A stretch of 62,648 nt of DNA from Sutcliffiella rhizosphaerae (lineage in GTDB: Bacteria > Bacillota > Bacilli > Bacillales > Bacillaceae_I): contig NZ_CAKJTJ010000023.1 in assembly GCF_917563925.1 (NCBI RefSeq), positions 1-62,648 on the forward strand. Direction: 5' to 3'. The notes below the pieces were generated by a model. It was given only the letters and a program-made list of their open reading frames with translations, ran no database searches and was not told where the DNA came from. Of this stretch, positions 16,508 to 24,931 are shown one piece after another; position 1 is the first letter of the stretch; every line of letters begins with the position of its first letter. The position numbers were made by a program, and so were the translations under genes.

Positions 16508-19500
16508 TTATGAACTCAGCCCGGCTACTACATTTGATTTAAACTCAAATACTTTAGCATTTCTCGCATCCATTAGTTCCTCTTTAATATGATGATGACA
16601 TGTGAAAAAGATAATTTGATACCCATTATCTACTAAGCTTTTTAGTAGAGAGATGGCAAGGGCAGATCTTTGACGATCAAAATTCACAAAACTATCATCC
16701 ATGATAAATGGAAACTTCTGTTGCTCGCTCCAAACAGTTGCCACTGCGATACGGATTGAAATGTACAATTGTTCAATCGTTGCTTGACTTAATTCCTTTG
16801 GCTCAAATATGGTTCCGTCTTTTTGCTGAACAACCAATTTTCGTTCCAATTCATTATCTTGAATACAGACATACTTGCCTGCGGTAAGAAATTGAAAATG
16901 GGAAGAGGCATGTTCCAACACTTTCGGAAGTTTTACATTCCGATAAAATTCCATCGTATTGTTTAATAGCTGTTGTGCTGTCATATATACTGCCCATTTA
17001 CGAGCATACTGTTGCAGCTTTCCTTTTGACAATTCAAACTGTTGAATGCTATCTGAATAGCTCCCCTCTTCTTCAAGATGACGAATGGTTTCCTGGACTG
17101 CTGATCGTTCTTCTATTAATTTTTGCTCTTCATTTTTCAGCTCCAGTAATTGTTGCTGACTGCTATCTTTTTCTGAACGCCAAACTTCAACTGGTTTATT
17201 CTCCTCATGTTTAACTTGATAAGCATTCTGTAAATGCACTAATTGACCGTTAATGATGGATAACTCCTGCTCAAGTTCTAATCGGTTTGTATTTTTCTGA
17301 TTGTTTATTCGGAAATACTCTTCATCCTCCGCTCCAGCTTGCTCATACAACATTTCTATTTGTTTGTTTGCGGCTTCATAGTGTGTGAAAAGTATAGCTA
17401 CTTCCTCTTTCTTTTCTTCGATTTCTTCCCGCAACTGCTCAGCCTTCAATTTTCTTACCGATATCTCATTTTTTAAGGTACTAAAATGAATAATAGTATC
17501 CTCCACAGATAATGTACCATCTACTTCAAGTACTTCTTTCGATAGATATGATACTTTAAATTGAAATTCTTCCAGCTTTTGTTGGAGATGGTTATTATTT
17601 TTCTCTATCGAGACCAAAGCAGAAATCGAATTTTTGAGCAAAAGTACTTTTTCATATGCCTCTTCCATGGAGGTATCTGGTATGTGATCCAGCATTCTCA
17701 ACTTTGCCCATGATGTCCATTTTTGTTTAAAGGCATAGTTTTCTTTTCCCCAGTCTTCAAACTGTTCAACGATTCTATTATATGCTCTATCACATTGTGA
17801 AAGTAGCAACTTCTCCTTTTGCAAAAGTTGCTTTACTTGCTCTTGTTTAGAAAGTGTCACCTTATAGTCATCCGTTAATAAAGTTGATTCCGAAGCGTTT
17901 ATCCTGTTCCTTAAATCTTGGAGTTTACTTTCCTGCTCACGATACTCCTTCTGTAGATCTCGAATACCAATTCCTTTTTGCGATTGTTTAAAAATGATAC
18001 CTGTAAATAAAAGAAAAGTAAAAAGTATGAGGAGAGACATAAAAGTATTATTTTGTGTAAATAAATAGATGGCACTTATTATTCCAACACCTAAAGTGAT
18101 TAACGAAAAGACTATTGAATTTCTTTTATTACTGTTTTGTTCTTTCTCTTGAATCTCTATCTGCTTCTTGAGCTGTGACATAAGCATCTCAGTTATGTTA
18201 TATTCCTGAATCAATTTTTCATTGTTCTGTTCGGCAAGTGCCTGTTTCATTCGTAATTCTTCTTCTTCCGGTAGCAGTTCCTTTTCCAATTCCACTACAC
18301 GTTCTTCCTGCATTTCTAATTCGTCTTTTACTACCTTAAATTGATCATCCAGCCGTTTTTTTTGAATGGACAGTTCCTGATATAATTGGATAAGTGCTTT
18401 TAATTCTGCCTTTGTTGCTAAACTAGTATCCAATTGAACAATCTCTTCATCACATAGCTCCGACCAGCTTAATTCTTGCTTTAAACTTTCTATTTCCTTT
18501 TTTCTGTCTTCCAACTCTGGCTTTAGCAACATCCATTTTTCTTTTAAATGAATATAGTTTGCACGTTCTGCTACTATCTTTTTTATTTCTTCTTCTTTTT
18601 TGAACAGGTGATCATCTAAAGTCAATTCTAATAAACTCTGTTCATAGGATTCTACATCTTGTAACATTTTTTTATACTTTGATTGATAAAAATTTTTTTC
18701 TGTTTGCCACTTTTCCAATCTTGTAATTCCATCTAATGGGAAGGAACGAACATTTTTCAATTCCCTTAATTGCGCCTTCAATTGTTCTGCTTTATCTTTG
18801 ACAGGCTGAATGGATAACATGATTTCCAAGTATTTAATGTTTTCTTCCAATTCCTTTTTTTTGTTTTTAACAATTAGAAGCTGCTCATCACCAGTATGGA
18901 GTCTTGCTTGCAAATCTTCATATTGATTTAACTTCTGTTGCCATTGCTGTACTGCTTTTTGCTCATCCTTCATTGATGTCAAAAGCTTATTAATTGCTGG
19001 CTTTCTGCCGTTTGGTTTAAAAATTTCGTCCTGTTCTTTTACTAATTGCTGAGAAATCTTATAAAGTTGATCACTTCCGATTAATCCTGATGAGAACAGG
19101 TAACTTCCTAATTGTTCGGAATCAATTAGTTTCAAGTTTTGAACATCCATAATATTAAAGGAGTAAATTCCTTTAAACATAGTCTTGTCCATTCCTTCTA
19201 GTACCTCATCTAAACTGCTGGAGTTACCCTGTTCATCCATTACCACTACATCTCCAGCTGCTTTACCTGCAATTCTCTCAATCGTTAAGATACGGCCAGC
19301 TGTTGTTTCAACTACTAACTTGCCCCCATATTTAGATCCATTTTTGGGGAGATATCGCAACTCCTGTTGGTTTTTGGCAGGAAAACCAAATAAAACCGCA
19401 TGGATAAACGCCATAAGGGTGGACTTACCTGCTTCATTTTCCCCGTAACATATTTGAATGCCTTCAGAGAAATCATTTATATGGATATCTTCCAATTTAC

Positions 19501-19534
19501 CAAATCCGTAAATATGTAATCCTTTTATTTTCAT
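16508..19534 (-). CDS. yhaN: SbcC/Rad50-like ATPase YhaN
   Basis: 1008-residue SMC-like ATPase. Walker A GENEAGKST is at the N-terminus (about 34-42). Long coiled coils (about 190-460 and 530-870) surround two hydrophobic helices (about 475-515), an unusual membrane-type insertion that is characteristic of this family. The C-terminal ATPase half has FIMDDSFVNFDRQRS (Walker B and D-loop). With YhaO it resembles SbcCD/Rad50-Mre11 and presumably processes DNA ends. It starts four bases after the yhaO stop. Confidence 0.9.
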   Translation of the reverse strand: MKIKGLHIYGFGKLEDIHINDFSEGIQICYGENEAGKSTLMAFIHAVLFGFPAKNQQELRYLPKNGSKYGGKLVVETTAGRILTIERIAGKAAGDVVVMDEQGNSSSLDEVLEGMDKTMFKGIYSFNIMDVQNLKLIDSEQLGSYLFSSGLIGSDQLYKISQQLVKEQDEIFKPNGRKPAINKLLTSMKDEQKAVQQWQQKLNQYEDLQARLHTGDEQLLIVKNKKKELEENIKYLEIMLSIQPVKDKAEQLKAQLRELKNVRSFPLDGITRLEKWQTEKNFYQSKYKKMLQDVESYEQSLLELTLDDHLFKKEEEIKKIVAERANYIHLKEKWMLLKPELEDRKKEIESLKQELSWSELCDEEIVQLDTSLATKAELKALIQLYQELSIQKKRLDDQFKVVKDELEMQEERVVELEKELLPEEEELRMKQALAEQNNEKLIQEYNITEMLMSQLKKQIEIQEKEQNSNKRNSIVFSLITLGVGIISAIYLFTQNNTFMSLLILFTFLLFTGIIFKQSQKGIGIRDLQKEYREQESKLQDLRNRINASESTLLTDDYKVTLSKQEQVKQLLQKEKLLLSQCDRAYNRIVEQFEDWGKENYAFKQKWTSWAKLRMLDHIPDTSMEEAYEKVLLLKNSISALVSIEKNNNHLQQKLEEFQFKVSYLSKEVLEVDGTLSVEDTIIHFSTLKNEISVRKLKAEQLREEIEEKKEEVAILFTHYEAANKQIEMLYEQAGAEDEEYFRINNQKNTNRLELEQELSIINGQLVHLQNAYQVKHEENKPVEVWRSEKDSSQQQLLELKNEEQKLIEERSAVQETIRHLEEEGSYSDSIQQFELSKGKLQQYARKWAVYMTAQQLLNNTMEFYRNVKLPKVLEHASSHFQFLTAGKYVCIQDNELERKLVVQQKDGTIFEPKELSQATIEQLYISIRIAVATVWSEQQKFPFIMDDSFVNFDRQRSALAISLLKSLVDNGYQIIFFTCHHHIKEELMDARNAKVFEFKSNVVAGLSS

Positions 19535-19538
19535 CCTT

Positions 19539-20771
19539 TCACCCCTTTTCTATCGTAAGGAATTTAGTGATAAGCCATTTTTCAGCTTCCTCAAGAATTT
19601 CTCCCTTTTCAGTTTCAGAAAAAGGTTCTAAGAAGCTACGTGCATCAGAATGTCTGAAAAGCGAAGCAAATTTCTCATCTTTTAAGTCTGTATTTTCCAC
19701 TATGGAAAAAAAATCTCGATAGAAGTTTTTTTCTTTAAGCTTATCTATAGAGTACTGAGCCATTGTCTTTCCTTTTATTGTGTAAACATACAGAAAGTTA
19801 TCTTTTATTTCTTCTCCTTCATTTAACAGAGTCATTAAATCTTCCAACTGATTTTCATATAGAAGATTATGTAACTCCCCACTCCCTACAATTTGAAAGG
19901 AAATTAATTTACTCTTTTCTACTTCTCTCGTTTTTTCCAATATACTTTTCATTTTATCCATAAGTTCATCCAAAGTGTTTAGTCCAGCAATAGAAACCTC
20001 ATGACTTTCCCATTCAATAACGGATGTTTCAAGAAACTCAAGTTTAGGACTCTCCATTTCTGATAATTCCACTAAAAAACATCCCTTTGGACCAGCTTCC
20101 TTTTTATGCCGTCCTTGTAAGTTTCCTGAGTAAACCACAGGTGGATTAGAATGAAGTACCTCCTGCTTATGTATATGGCCAAGTGCCCAATAGTGAAGTT
20201 CTTTATCTATAAGCTCTGCAACTGTGAATGGTGCATATGGGTCATGGTCTTCTCTTCCGGATAAGTTTCCATGGAGCATCCCAATATGGAAGGGGACTAA
20301 CTCATTTTGCTTCTTATATTTCCTGCTCATATTTTTTGTCAAATGGCGTTTATTATAGCTAAAACCATAAATGTTGGCTAAATGCTCCCCTTCCTTGATA
20401 AAAGGTTTGCTTTCCACTTCTTCAGCAAATATAGATACATTTTCAGAGTAGGTAAAACTTTTATCATGACCAGTAAGAAAATCATGATTCCCATGGATAA
20501 TATACACTGAAATATCTGCACTCTGAAGTCTAGACAATTCTTTTCTTAACATCGCCTGGGCATAGAGACTCCGCTGCTCCCGATCAAATAAATCACCTGC
20601 TAATAAAATAAAATCCACATTATGTACAATTGCGGCATCAATAAGTTTGGATAATGAACGGAACGTGCTCTTACGTATCTTTTGGAACATTTCACCAGGT
20701 AAGTGTTCAAGCCCTTTAAAGGGACTGTCCAAATGTAAATCTGCAGCATGAAGGAAACGGATTTTTTTCAT
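19539..20771 (-). CDS. yhaO: SbcD/Mre11-like nuclease YhaO
   Basis: 410-residue calcineurin-type metallophosphoesterase. Metal motifs: AADLHLDSPF (about 9-18), AGDLFDRE, IHGNHDF, HGN and the late LGHIHKQ. It is a DNA repair exonuclease partner of YhaN. First gene of yhaONM, AAGGAGAG ribosome binding site. A LexA-like palindrome lies 60-80 bases upstream; in B. subtilis this operon is reported in the SOS regulon. Confidence 0.92.
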   Translation of the reverse strand: MKKIRFLHAADLHLDSPFKGLEHLPGEMFQKIRKSTFRSLSKLIDAAIVHNVDFILLAGDLFDREQRSLYAQAMLRKELSRLQSADISVYIIHGNHDFLTGHDKSFTYSENVSIFAEEVESKPFIKEGEHLANIYGFSYNKRHLTKNMSRKYKKQNELVPFHIGMLHGNLSGREDHDPYAPFTVAELIDKELHYWALGHIHKQEVLHSNPPVVYSGNLQGRHKKEAGPKGCFLVELSEMESPKLEFLETSVIEWESHEVSIAGLNTLDELMDKMKSILEKTREVEKSKLISFQIVGSGELHNLLYENQLEDLMTLLNEGEEIKDNFLYVYTIKGKTMAQYSIDKLKEKNFYRDFFSIVENTDLKDEKFASLFRHSDARSFLEPFSETEKGEILEEAEKWLITKFLTIEKG

Positions 20772-20823
20772 GTCGGACTCTCCTTTTCTAATACCCTATT
20801 CAATATAGCTATTTTATCATGCC

Positions 20824-20851
20824 TTAAACACGAATGCACGTTCGTGTTTAA
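20824..20851. promoter_or_regulatory. LexA (SOS) box-like palindrome upstream of yhaO
   Basis: 28-base palindrome with 11-base perfect arms. Its core at 20831-20844, CGAATGCACGTTCG, matches the Gram-positive SOS box CGAAC-N4-GTTCG at nine of ten fixed positions. It sits between the yhaP terminator and yhaO. It could also fold as a hairpin, but there is no T-run. Confidence 0.7.
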
Positions 20852-20904
20852 AGAAAGGGAAGCGCCTTGACCACTGCTTCAAAAATCAAGTTTTTCAAGT
20901 AAAC

Positions 20905-20943
20905 AAAAAAGCATGTGGTTATTGAAAAACCACATGCTTTTCT
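20905..20943 (-). terminator. Terminator after yhaP
   Basis: Stem AAAAGCATGTGGTT with its complement, seven-base loop, T-run on the minus strand. Confidence 0.9.
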
Positions 20944-20952
20944 TTCAGTCTT

Positions 20953-22209
20953 CTATTTTTCCTTCGTTAATTGCAATGCTTTTTTAATATCTTTTAAGGA
21001 AGAGGTTTTCCCATACATCAGTACGCCTCCACGGTATACTTTTGCACCAAAGACTGCTAATAATAAGATCGTTGCAACAAGTATTCCAATTGCGAGCCCG
21101 ATTTCCCAAAAAGGTAGATTCAGCATTCCCACTCGGAGGAACATAATCATCGGAGCGAAAAATGGAATAAACGATGTTATTTGGATAAAGGAGTTATCTG
21201 GATTTCCAAGCCCAAACATGGAAATCATAAAACCTGCCACAATAAGCAAGGTCATTGGCATAATCATTTGTTGAATTTCTTCTATTCTACTTACTAGAGA
21301 ACCAAGAAAAGCTGCAAATGTCGCATATAAGAAATAACCTAACAAGAAGAATATCCCGGCATATACAAACGTTGCAACCGGCAGATCACCTACACCAAAA
21401 TATTCAAATACTCCACCAGCAGATGAGATTCCTTCCACATTTCTACTTAGTGAAAAGTAACCTATTATTATCCAGAAACCTAATTGCGTTAAGCTTAATA
21501 GTGCAATCCCCAATATTTTTCCAAACATATGCATGATTGGGGATGCAGATGAAATAAGAATCTCCATTACCCTTGATGATTTCTCTACTGCCACTTCTGT
21601 AGCAATCATGCTTGCATAAAGGATGACAGAGAAATAAATGACAAACAAAAGAACATACACTAATCCTCTTGCTTGATTAAGTTCTTCAGCTGTTTTAGCT
21701 GACTCTTCTAAAGCAACAATATCAAAAGAAATCGGCGTGAATAATTGGGAAATCTGTTCTTGTGTCAAACCAAGTTGGCTTGTCGCAAGTTCATTTTTCA
21801 CTTGTTGTAGCATAACTTCCACTTGCATCATTGTGTCGGAATCAGTGATAGAAGACGCTTTGTACAATCCTGCAGGCAATCCTTCCTGATCCGTTGATAT
21901 AACAAGAAGTCCGTCATATTCACCTTCTGTCACTTTTTCTTCCGCATCTGATTCATTGTTTACTTCTTCTAATTGGATGTTACTATTAGGTGTCAGTGTA
22001 AGCTGCTTTTCCAGCAATGGCAAAACTGAATTATCTTCATCCAACACTGCGATTACTTTTTCTTCTTCTTTTGAAAATATTTCAATTATTGATTGAATGT
22101 TTGTAAGTCCTATAATCAGTAAAGTTGTTACTAAGGTGGATATAATAAAGGACTTTGATTTCAGCTTACTTAAATAGGTATGAGATAAAATGACCCAAAA
22201 CTTATTCAT
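20953..22209 (-). CDS. yhaP: ABC transporter permease YhaP (NatB-like)
   Basis: 418-residue ABC-2 type exporter permease: one N-terminal membrane helix, a large extracytoplasmic loop (about 40-170) and five or six helices in the C-terminal half. The sequence resembles NatB sodium exporters and related multidrug-type permeases. The ATG overlaps the yhaQ stop (ATGAATAA), giving translational coupling; an in-frame GTG four codons upstream is a possible alternative start. Substrate unknown. Confidence 0.87.
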   Translation of the reverse strand: MNKFWVILSHTYLSKLKSKSFIISTLVTTLLIIGLTNIQSIIEIFSKEEEKVIAVLDEDNSVLPLLEKQLTLTPNSNIQLEEVNNESDAEEKVTEGEYDGLLVISTDQEGLPAGLYKASSITDSDTMMQVEVMLQQVKNELATSQLGLTQEQISQLFTPISFDIVALEESAKTAEELNQARGLVYVLLFVIYFSVILYASMIATEVAVEKSSRVMEILISSASPIMHMFGKILGIALLSLTQLGFWIIIGYFSLSRNVEGISSAGGVFEYFGVGDLPVATFVYAGIFFLLGYFLYATFAAFLGSLVSRIEEIQQMIMPMTLLIVAGFMISMFGLGNPDNSFIQITSFIPFFAPMIMFLRVGMLNLPFWEIGLAIGILVATILLLAVFGAKVYRGGVLMYGKTSSLKDIKKALQLTKEK

Positions 22210-23104
22210 TGTAAGAAGCACCTACCTTTTCAATAAAAATATCATTTAGGGAAGGCTCTTCTAAAATAAATTTTCTAATATATCCTTTTCCTGTAATTTG
22301 CTCTAGAATGGTTTGGGATACATCTTCATCATCTACCTGTAGGATCATTCCCTCTGCAGTTTGCTTTGTCTTTACAACTCCAGGAACATGTTCTAGGAAA
22401 TTCAAGTTAAAGTCTGCATGAATAATGACATTTTTCTTTCCAAACGACCTCTTAATATCTCTTAATGCTCCATGAACTACTGGTTGCCCATGATGCATAA
22501 TACATAAATGCTCGCATAGCTCTTCCACATGTTCCATTCGATGACTGGAAAATACAATAGAAGTACCTTGTTTTTTCAGCTCCAAAACCGCCTCTTTCAA
22601 GAGCTCCACATTTAAAGGATCTAGCCCACTGAATGGTTCATCAAGAATTAATAATTTGGGTTTATGAATGGTAGAGGCAATAAACTGTATTTTTTGCTGA
22701 TTCCCTTTTGATAGCTCCTCTACTTTTTTATTCAAGTATTCTGGTACTTTAAACCGCTCGAGCCAATAATCCAATTCTTTTAAAATATCCGTTTTATCCA
22801 TCCCACGCAGTCTGCCAAGATAGATCATTTGGTCTTTAACTGTAAGCTTCGGGTATAATCCTCGCTCTTCAGGTAAATAACCTACTAGATGACTTTCATT
22901 ATATGTAATTGGTTTTCCTGCCCAGGCAATTTTTCCATCTGAAGGCTCCAACAAACCTAAAACCATCCTGAAAGTCGTAGTTTTCCCAGCTCCGTTTGCA
23001 CCTAAAAAACCAAACATTTCACTTTCTGGTATTTCTAAATTTAAATTATTTACCGCCACATGATTACCAAATCGTTTGGTAACCCCATCTAGTTTTAGCG
23101 CCAT
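22202..23104 (-). CDS. yhaQ: ABC transporter ATP-binding protein YhaQ (NatA-like)
   Basis: 300-residue ATPase. Walker A GANGAGKTT, signature LSKGNQQK, Walker B LLILDEPFSGLDPLN and switch SSHRMEHVE. The C-terminal extension (about 215-300) is typical of NatA/YhaQ exporters. First gene of yhaQ-yhaP. AGGAGGGATTAC precedes the ATG. Confidence 0.9.
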   Translation of the reverse strand: MALKLDGVTKRFGNHVAVNNLNLEIPESEMFGFLGANGAGKTTTFRMVLGLLEPSDGKIAWAGKPITYNESHLVGYLPEERGLYPKLTVKDQMIYLGRLRGMDKTDILKELDYWLERFKVPEYLNKKVEELSKGNQQKIQFIASTIHKPKLLILDEPFSGLDPLNVELLKEAVLELKKQGTSIVFSSHRMEHVEELCEHLCIMHHGQPVVHGALRDIKRSFGKKNVIIHADFNLNFLEHVPGVVKTKQTAEGMILQVDDEDVSQTILEQITGKGYIRKFILEEPSLNDIFIEKVGASYNE

Positions 23105-23201
23105 GTAGTAATCCCTCCTATGCTCATCTATTCATATACGGATTTAAAGGATAATAGTTTCATATTACTTTAATAAATCGGTAATCTTTAGTAATATTGT
23201 T

Positions 23202-23219
23202 ATAATGAATATTCATTCA
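23202..23219. promoter_or_regulatory. FadR-like palindrome over the -10 of the YhzD-like gene
   Basis: 18-base site matching TGAATGA-N-TA-N-TCATTCA at 14 of 16 fixed positions. It overlaps TATAAT (23201-23206), the apparent -10 of the next gene. This consensus is that of the Bacillus fatty-acid degradation repressor FadR. Confidence 0.45.
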
Positions 23220-23243
23220 TTACGTATAGACGGAGGGAAACCA

Positions 23244-23429
23244 ATGGGAAAATACACATTAACAGTTTTTAGCAAAAACGGGGAAGCATTGTTAGATGAG
23301 TCATTTGAAGCGGAAAATGAAAAAGTAGCAAAAGAATATGGTGAAAAAAGATTGCAAGAATTAAACTACACGGAAAGTACTCACCGTTGTACAAATTCTA
23401 GTGGAAAACTTGTATTATTTCATAGATGA
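23244..23429 (+). CDS. YhzD-like small protein
   Basis: 61-residue soluble protein, MGKYTLTVFSKNGEALLDE at the start and a C-terminus THRCTNSSGKLVLFHR. Length and both ends fit the YhzD family, though the symbol is from memory of the family. CGGAGGG decides the start. A FadR-like palindrome overlaps its promoter. Function unknown. Confidence 0.7.
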   Translation: MGKYTLTVFSKNGEALLDESFEAENEKVAKEYGEKRLQELNYTESTHRCTNSSGKLVLFHR

Positions 23430-23453
23430 AAAGAAAGGCGCTTAGTTAGCGCC

Positions 23454-24248
23454 TTAAAGTTTTTTTGTTCCATTGCTTGTTTTAGTGGAAAAAATCGGTT
23501 TTCTTTTCTCAATAAATGCTTGAATACCTTCTTTATGATCAGGTGTTTGCCGCATCCTTCTTTGCGCATTTTTTTCAAGTTCGAGGAACTGTTCTAGTCT
23601 GGATAAGGATGTTTTCGTAAATATTGATTTTGTTTCCATCATTGCCTCAAATGGTGCTTGAAGTATGGATGCTATTTGATTTGAAACTACCTCTTCTAAT
23701 TCATCTCCAGTTACACCGTCTATAAGTCCAAGTCGGCAAGCTTCTTCAGCAGATATATTTTCCCCTTTCCATATTAATTGCTTTGCTTTCGATTCCCCGA
23801 GTCTTTTTTCTAAAAAAAAGTGACCGCCGCCATCTGGAACTAAGCCAATTTTTATAAAATTCATCGCCAGTTTTGTAAATTTATGAGCAACCACTATATC
23901 ACTTGCAAGTGCTAAACTCAATCCAAGTCCAGCTGCCGCTCCATGAATAGCACTTATCGTAACTTTTTGCATCGAATATAACCTAGTAACTATGGAACCA
24001 ATCGTGTCCATCACTTCATCAAATTCGGCTCCAACATTATTCTGCACCATCATTTTAATATCTCCACCAGCACTAAATACATTGCCATTTCCTTTTACAA
24101 CAAGAACCTTACTATCTTCTTTTGATAATTCGTCCAACACCTTATCTAATTCAAAAAGCATCTCTACATTCATTGCATTTAATGATGACGGTCTGTTTAA
24201 CTCCACGATGGCAATTTGTTCCTTCCTCATGACATTTACCATACCCAT
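23454..24248 (-). CDS. yhaR: Enoyl-CoA hydratase/isomerase family protein
   Basis: 264-residue crotonase-fold protein. The CoA-binding and oxyanion-hole segments are visible: FSAGGDIKMM and AIHGAAAGLGLSLALASD, with LVPDGGGHFFL in place of the usual catalytic-loop Glu pattern. The start is placed at the third possible Met, after AAGGGG. It lies 20 bases after a MaoC-type gene and so probably acts on a CoA ester in fatty acid degradation. It corresponds to YhaR in position; substrate unknown. Confidence 0.82.
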   Translation of the reverse strand: MGMVNVMRKEQIAIVELNRPSSLNAMNVEMLFELDKVLDELSKEDSKVLVVKGNGNVFSAGGDIKMMVQNNVGAEFDEVMDTIGSIVTRLYSMQKVTISAIHGAAAGLGLSLALASDIVVAHKFTKLAMNFIKIGLVPDGGGHFFLEKRLGESKAKQLIWKGENISAEEACRLGLIDGVTGDELEEVVSNQIASILQAPFEAMMETKSIFTKTSLSRLEQFLELEKNAQRRMRQTPDHKEGIQAFIEKRKPIFSTKTSNGTKKL

Positions 24249-24268
24249 TTCTCTCATCCCCTTCACAT

Positions 24269-24646
24269 TTACTTTCTAATAATCCCGGAACTTGTGCCTA
24301 ACAATACTTCCTTCCCAAGTTGGTTCGTATAGACAAAGGTTACTGAAACTTCCTTGTAATCTTCTTTTTGTTTGACATCGCTGAGCGTTGCTTCACATGA
24401 AACAGTATCCCCTGTAAAAACTGGTCTTTTGAATAGTAAATCCAAATTCCTTGCGATGTAATTCAGGTCTCCTCCGATTTTGGTACCAATGCTCGCTGTT
24501 AATAATCCATGTACCATCAAACGTCCACTCTCATCTTTTTCAACATGATGTATGCCTTTGTCTCCGGATATTTCGCCGAATTGCAGCGTTTCCTCCACAG
24601 AAAATGTTCGGGAGTATGTAAGAACATCACCCGTTTGGATAGCCAT
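24269..24646 (-). CDS. MaoC-like (R)-specific enoyl-CoA hydratase/dehydratase
   Basis: 125-residue hot-dog fold protein. It carries the MaoC motif ISGDKGIHHVEKDESGRLMVHG (hydratase-type Asp/His region, about 31-52) and GDTVSCEATL. ATG chosen after AAGGGGTGG; 24 more residues are open upstream but lack a ribosome binding site. First gene of a two-gene operon with the crotonase-fold protein, preceded by a near-perfect FadR-like operator. Confidence 0.82.
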   Translation of the reverse strand: MAIQTGDVLTYSRTFSVEETLQFGEISGDKGIHHVEKDESGRLMVHGLLTASIGTKIGGDLNYIARNLDLLFKRPVFTGDTVSCEATLSDVKQKEDYKEVSVTFVYTNQLGKEVLLGTSSGIIRK

Positions 24647-24703
24647 GCATGTTCCACCCCTTAATTTAGAATTACTTATAGTATAATACATATTAGATTG
24701 AAA

Positions 24704-24721
24704 TGAATGATTATTCACTCA
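24704..24721. promoter_or_regulatory. FadR-like operator upstream of the MaoC/enoyl-CoA hydratase operon
   Basis: 18-base palindrome matching TGAATGA-N-TA-N-TCATTCA at 15 of 16 fixed positions. It lies about 60 bases before the start codon, just upstream of a minus-strand promoter-like pair (TTTCAA, 17 bases, TATAAG). Confidence 0.65.
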
Positions 24722-24849
24722 TCTTTATTCGTAAGTTTTATTAATCCCATTAAAAGCAGGATAAACGGAAAAGGGGAAAAATAGAAACCTCTTTAATGGT
24801 TTGTGGATGGTTGTTGCAAGTGCAACGGTTGAATACAATGTCGGCTATT

Positions 24850-24931
24850 ATCCTTTTGTGTATCCGGTTTTTCATTTTGTTGTTTTAGGCGCACTTAATT
24901 CCCTTTTGTGTGACCGTTTTTTTCATTTTGT
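24850..24931 (+). repeat. 51-bp tandem repeat array, left part
   Basis: One full and one decayed copy of the unit also found at 26352-26700. It ends exactly where the insertion sequence begins, at CATTTTGT. Confidence 0.75.
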
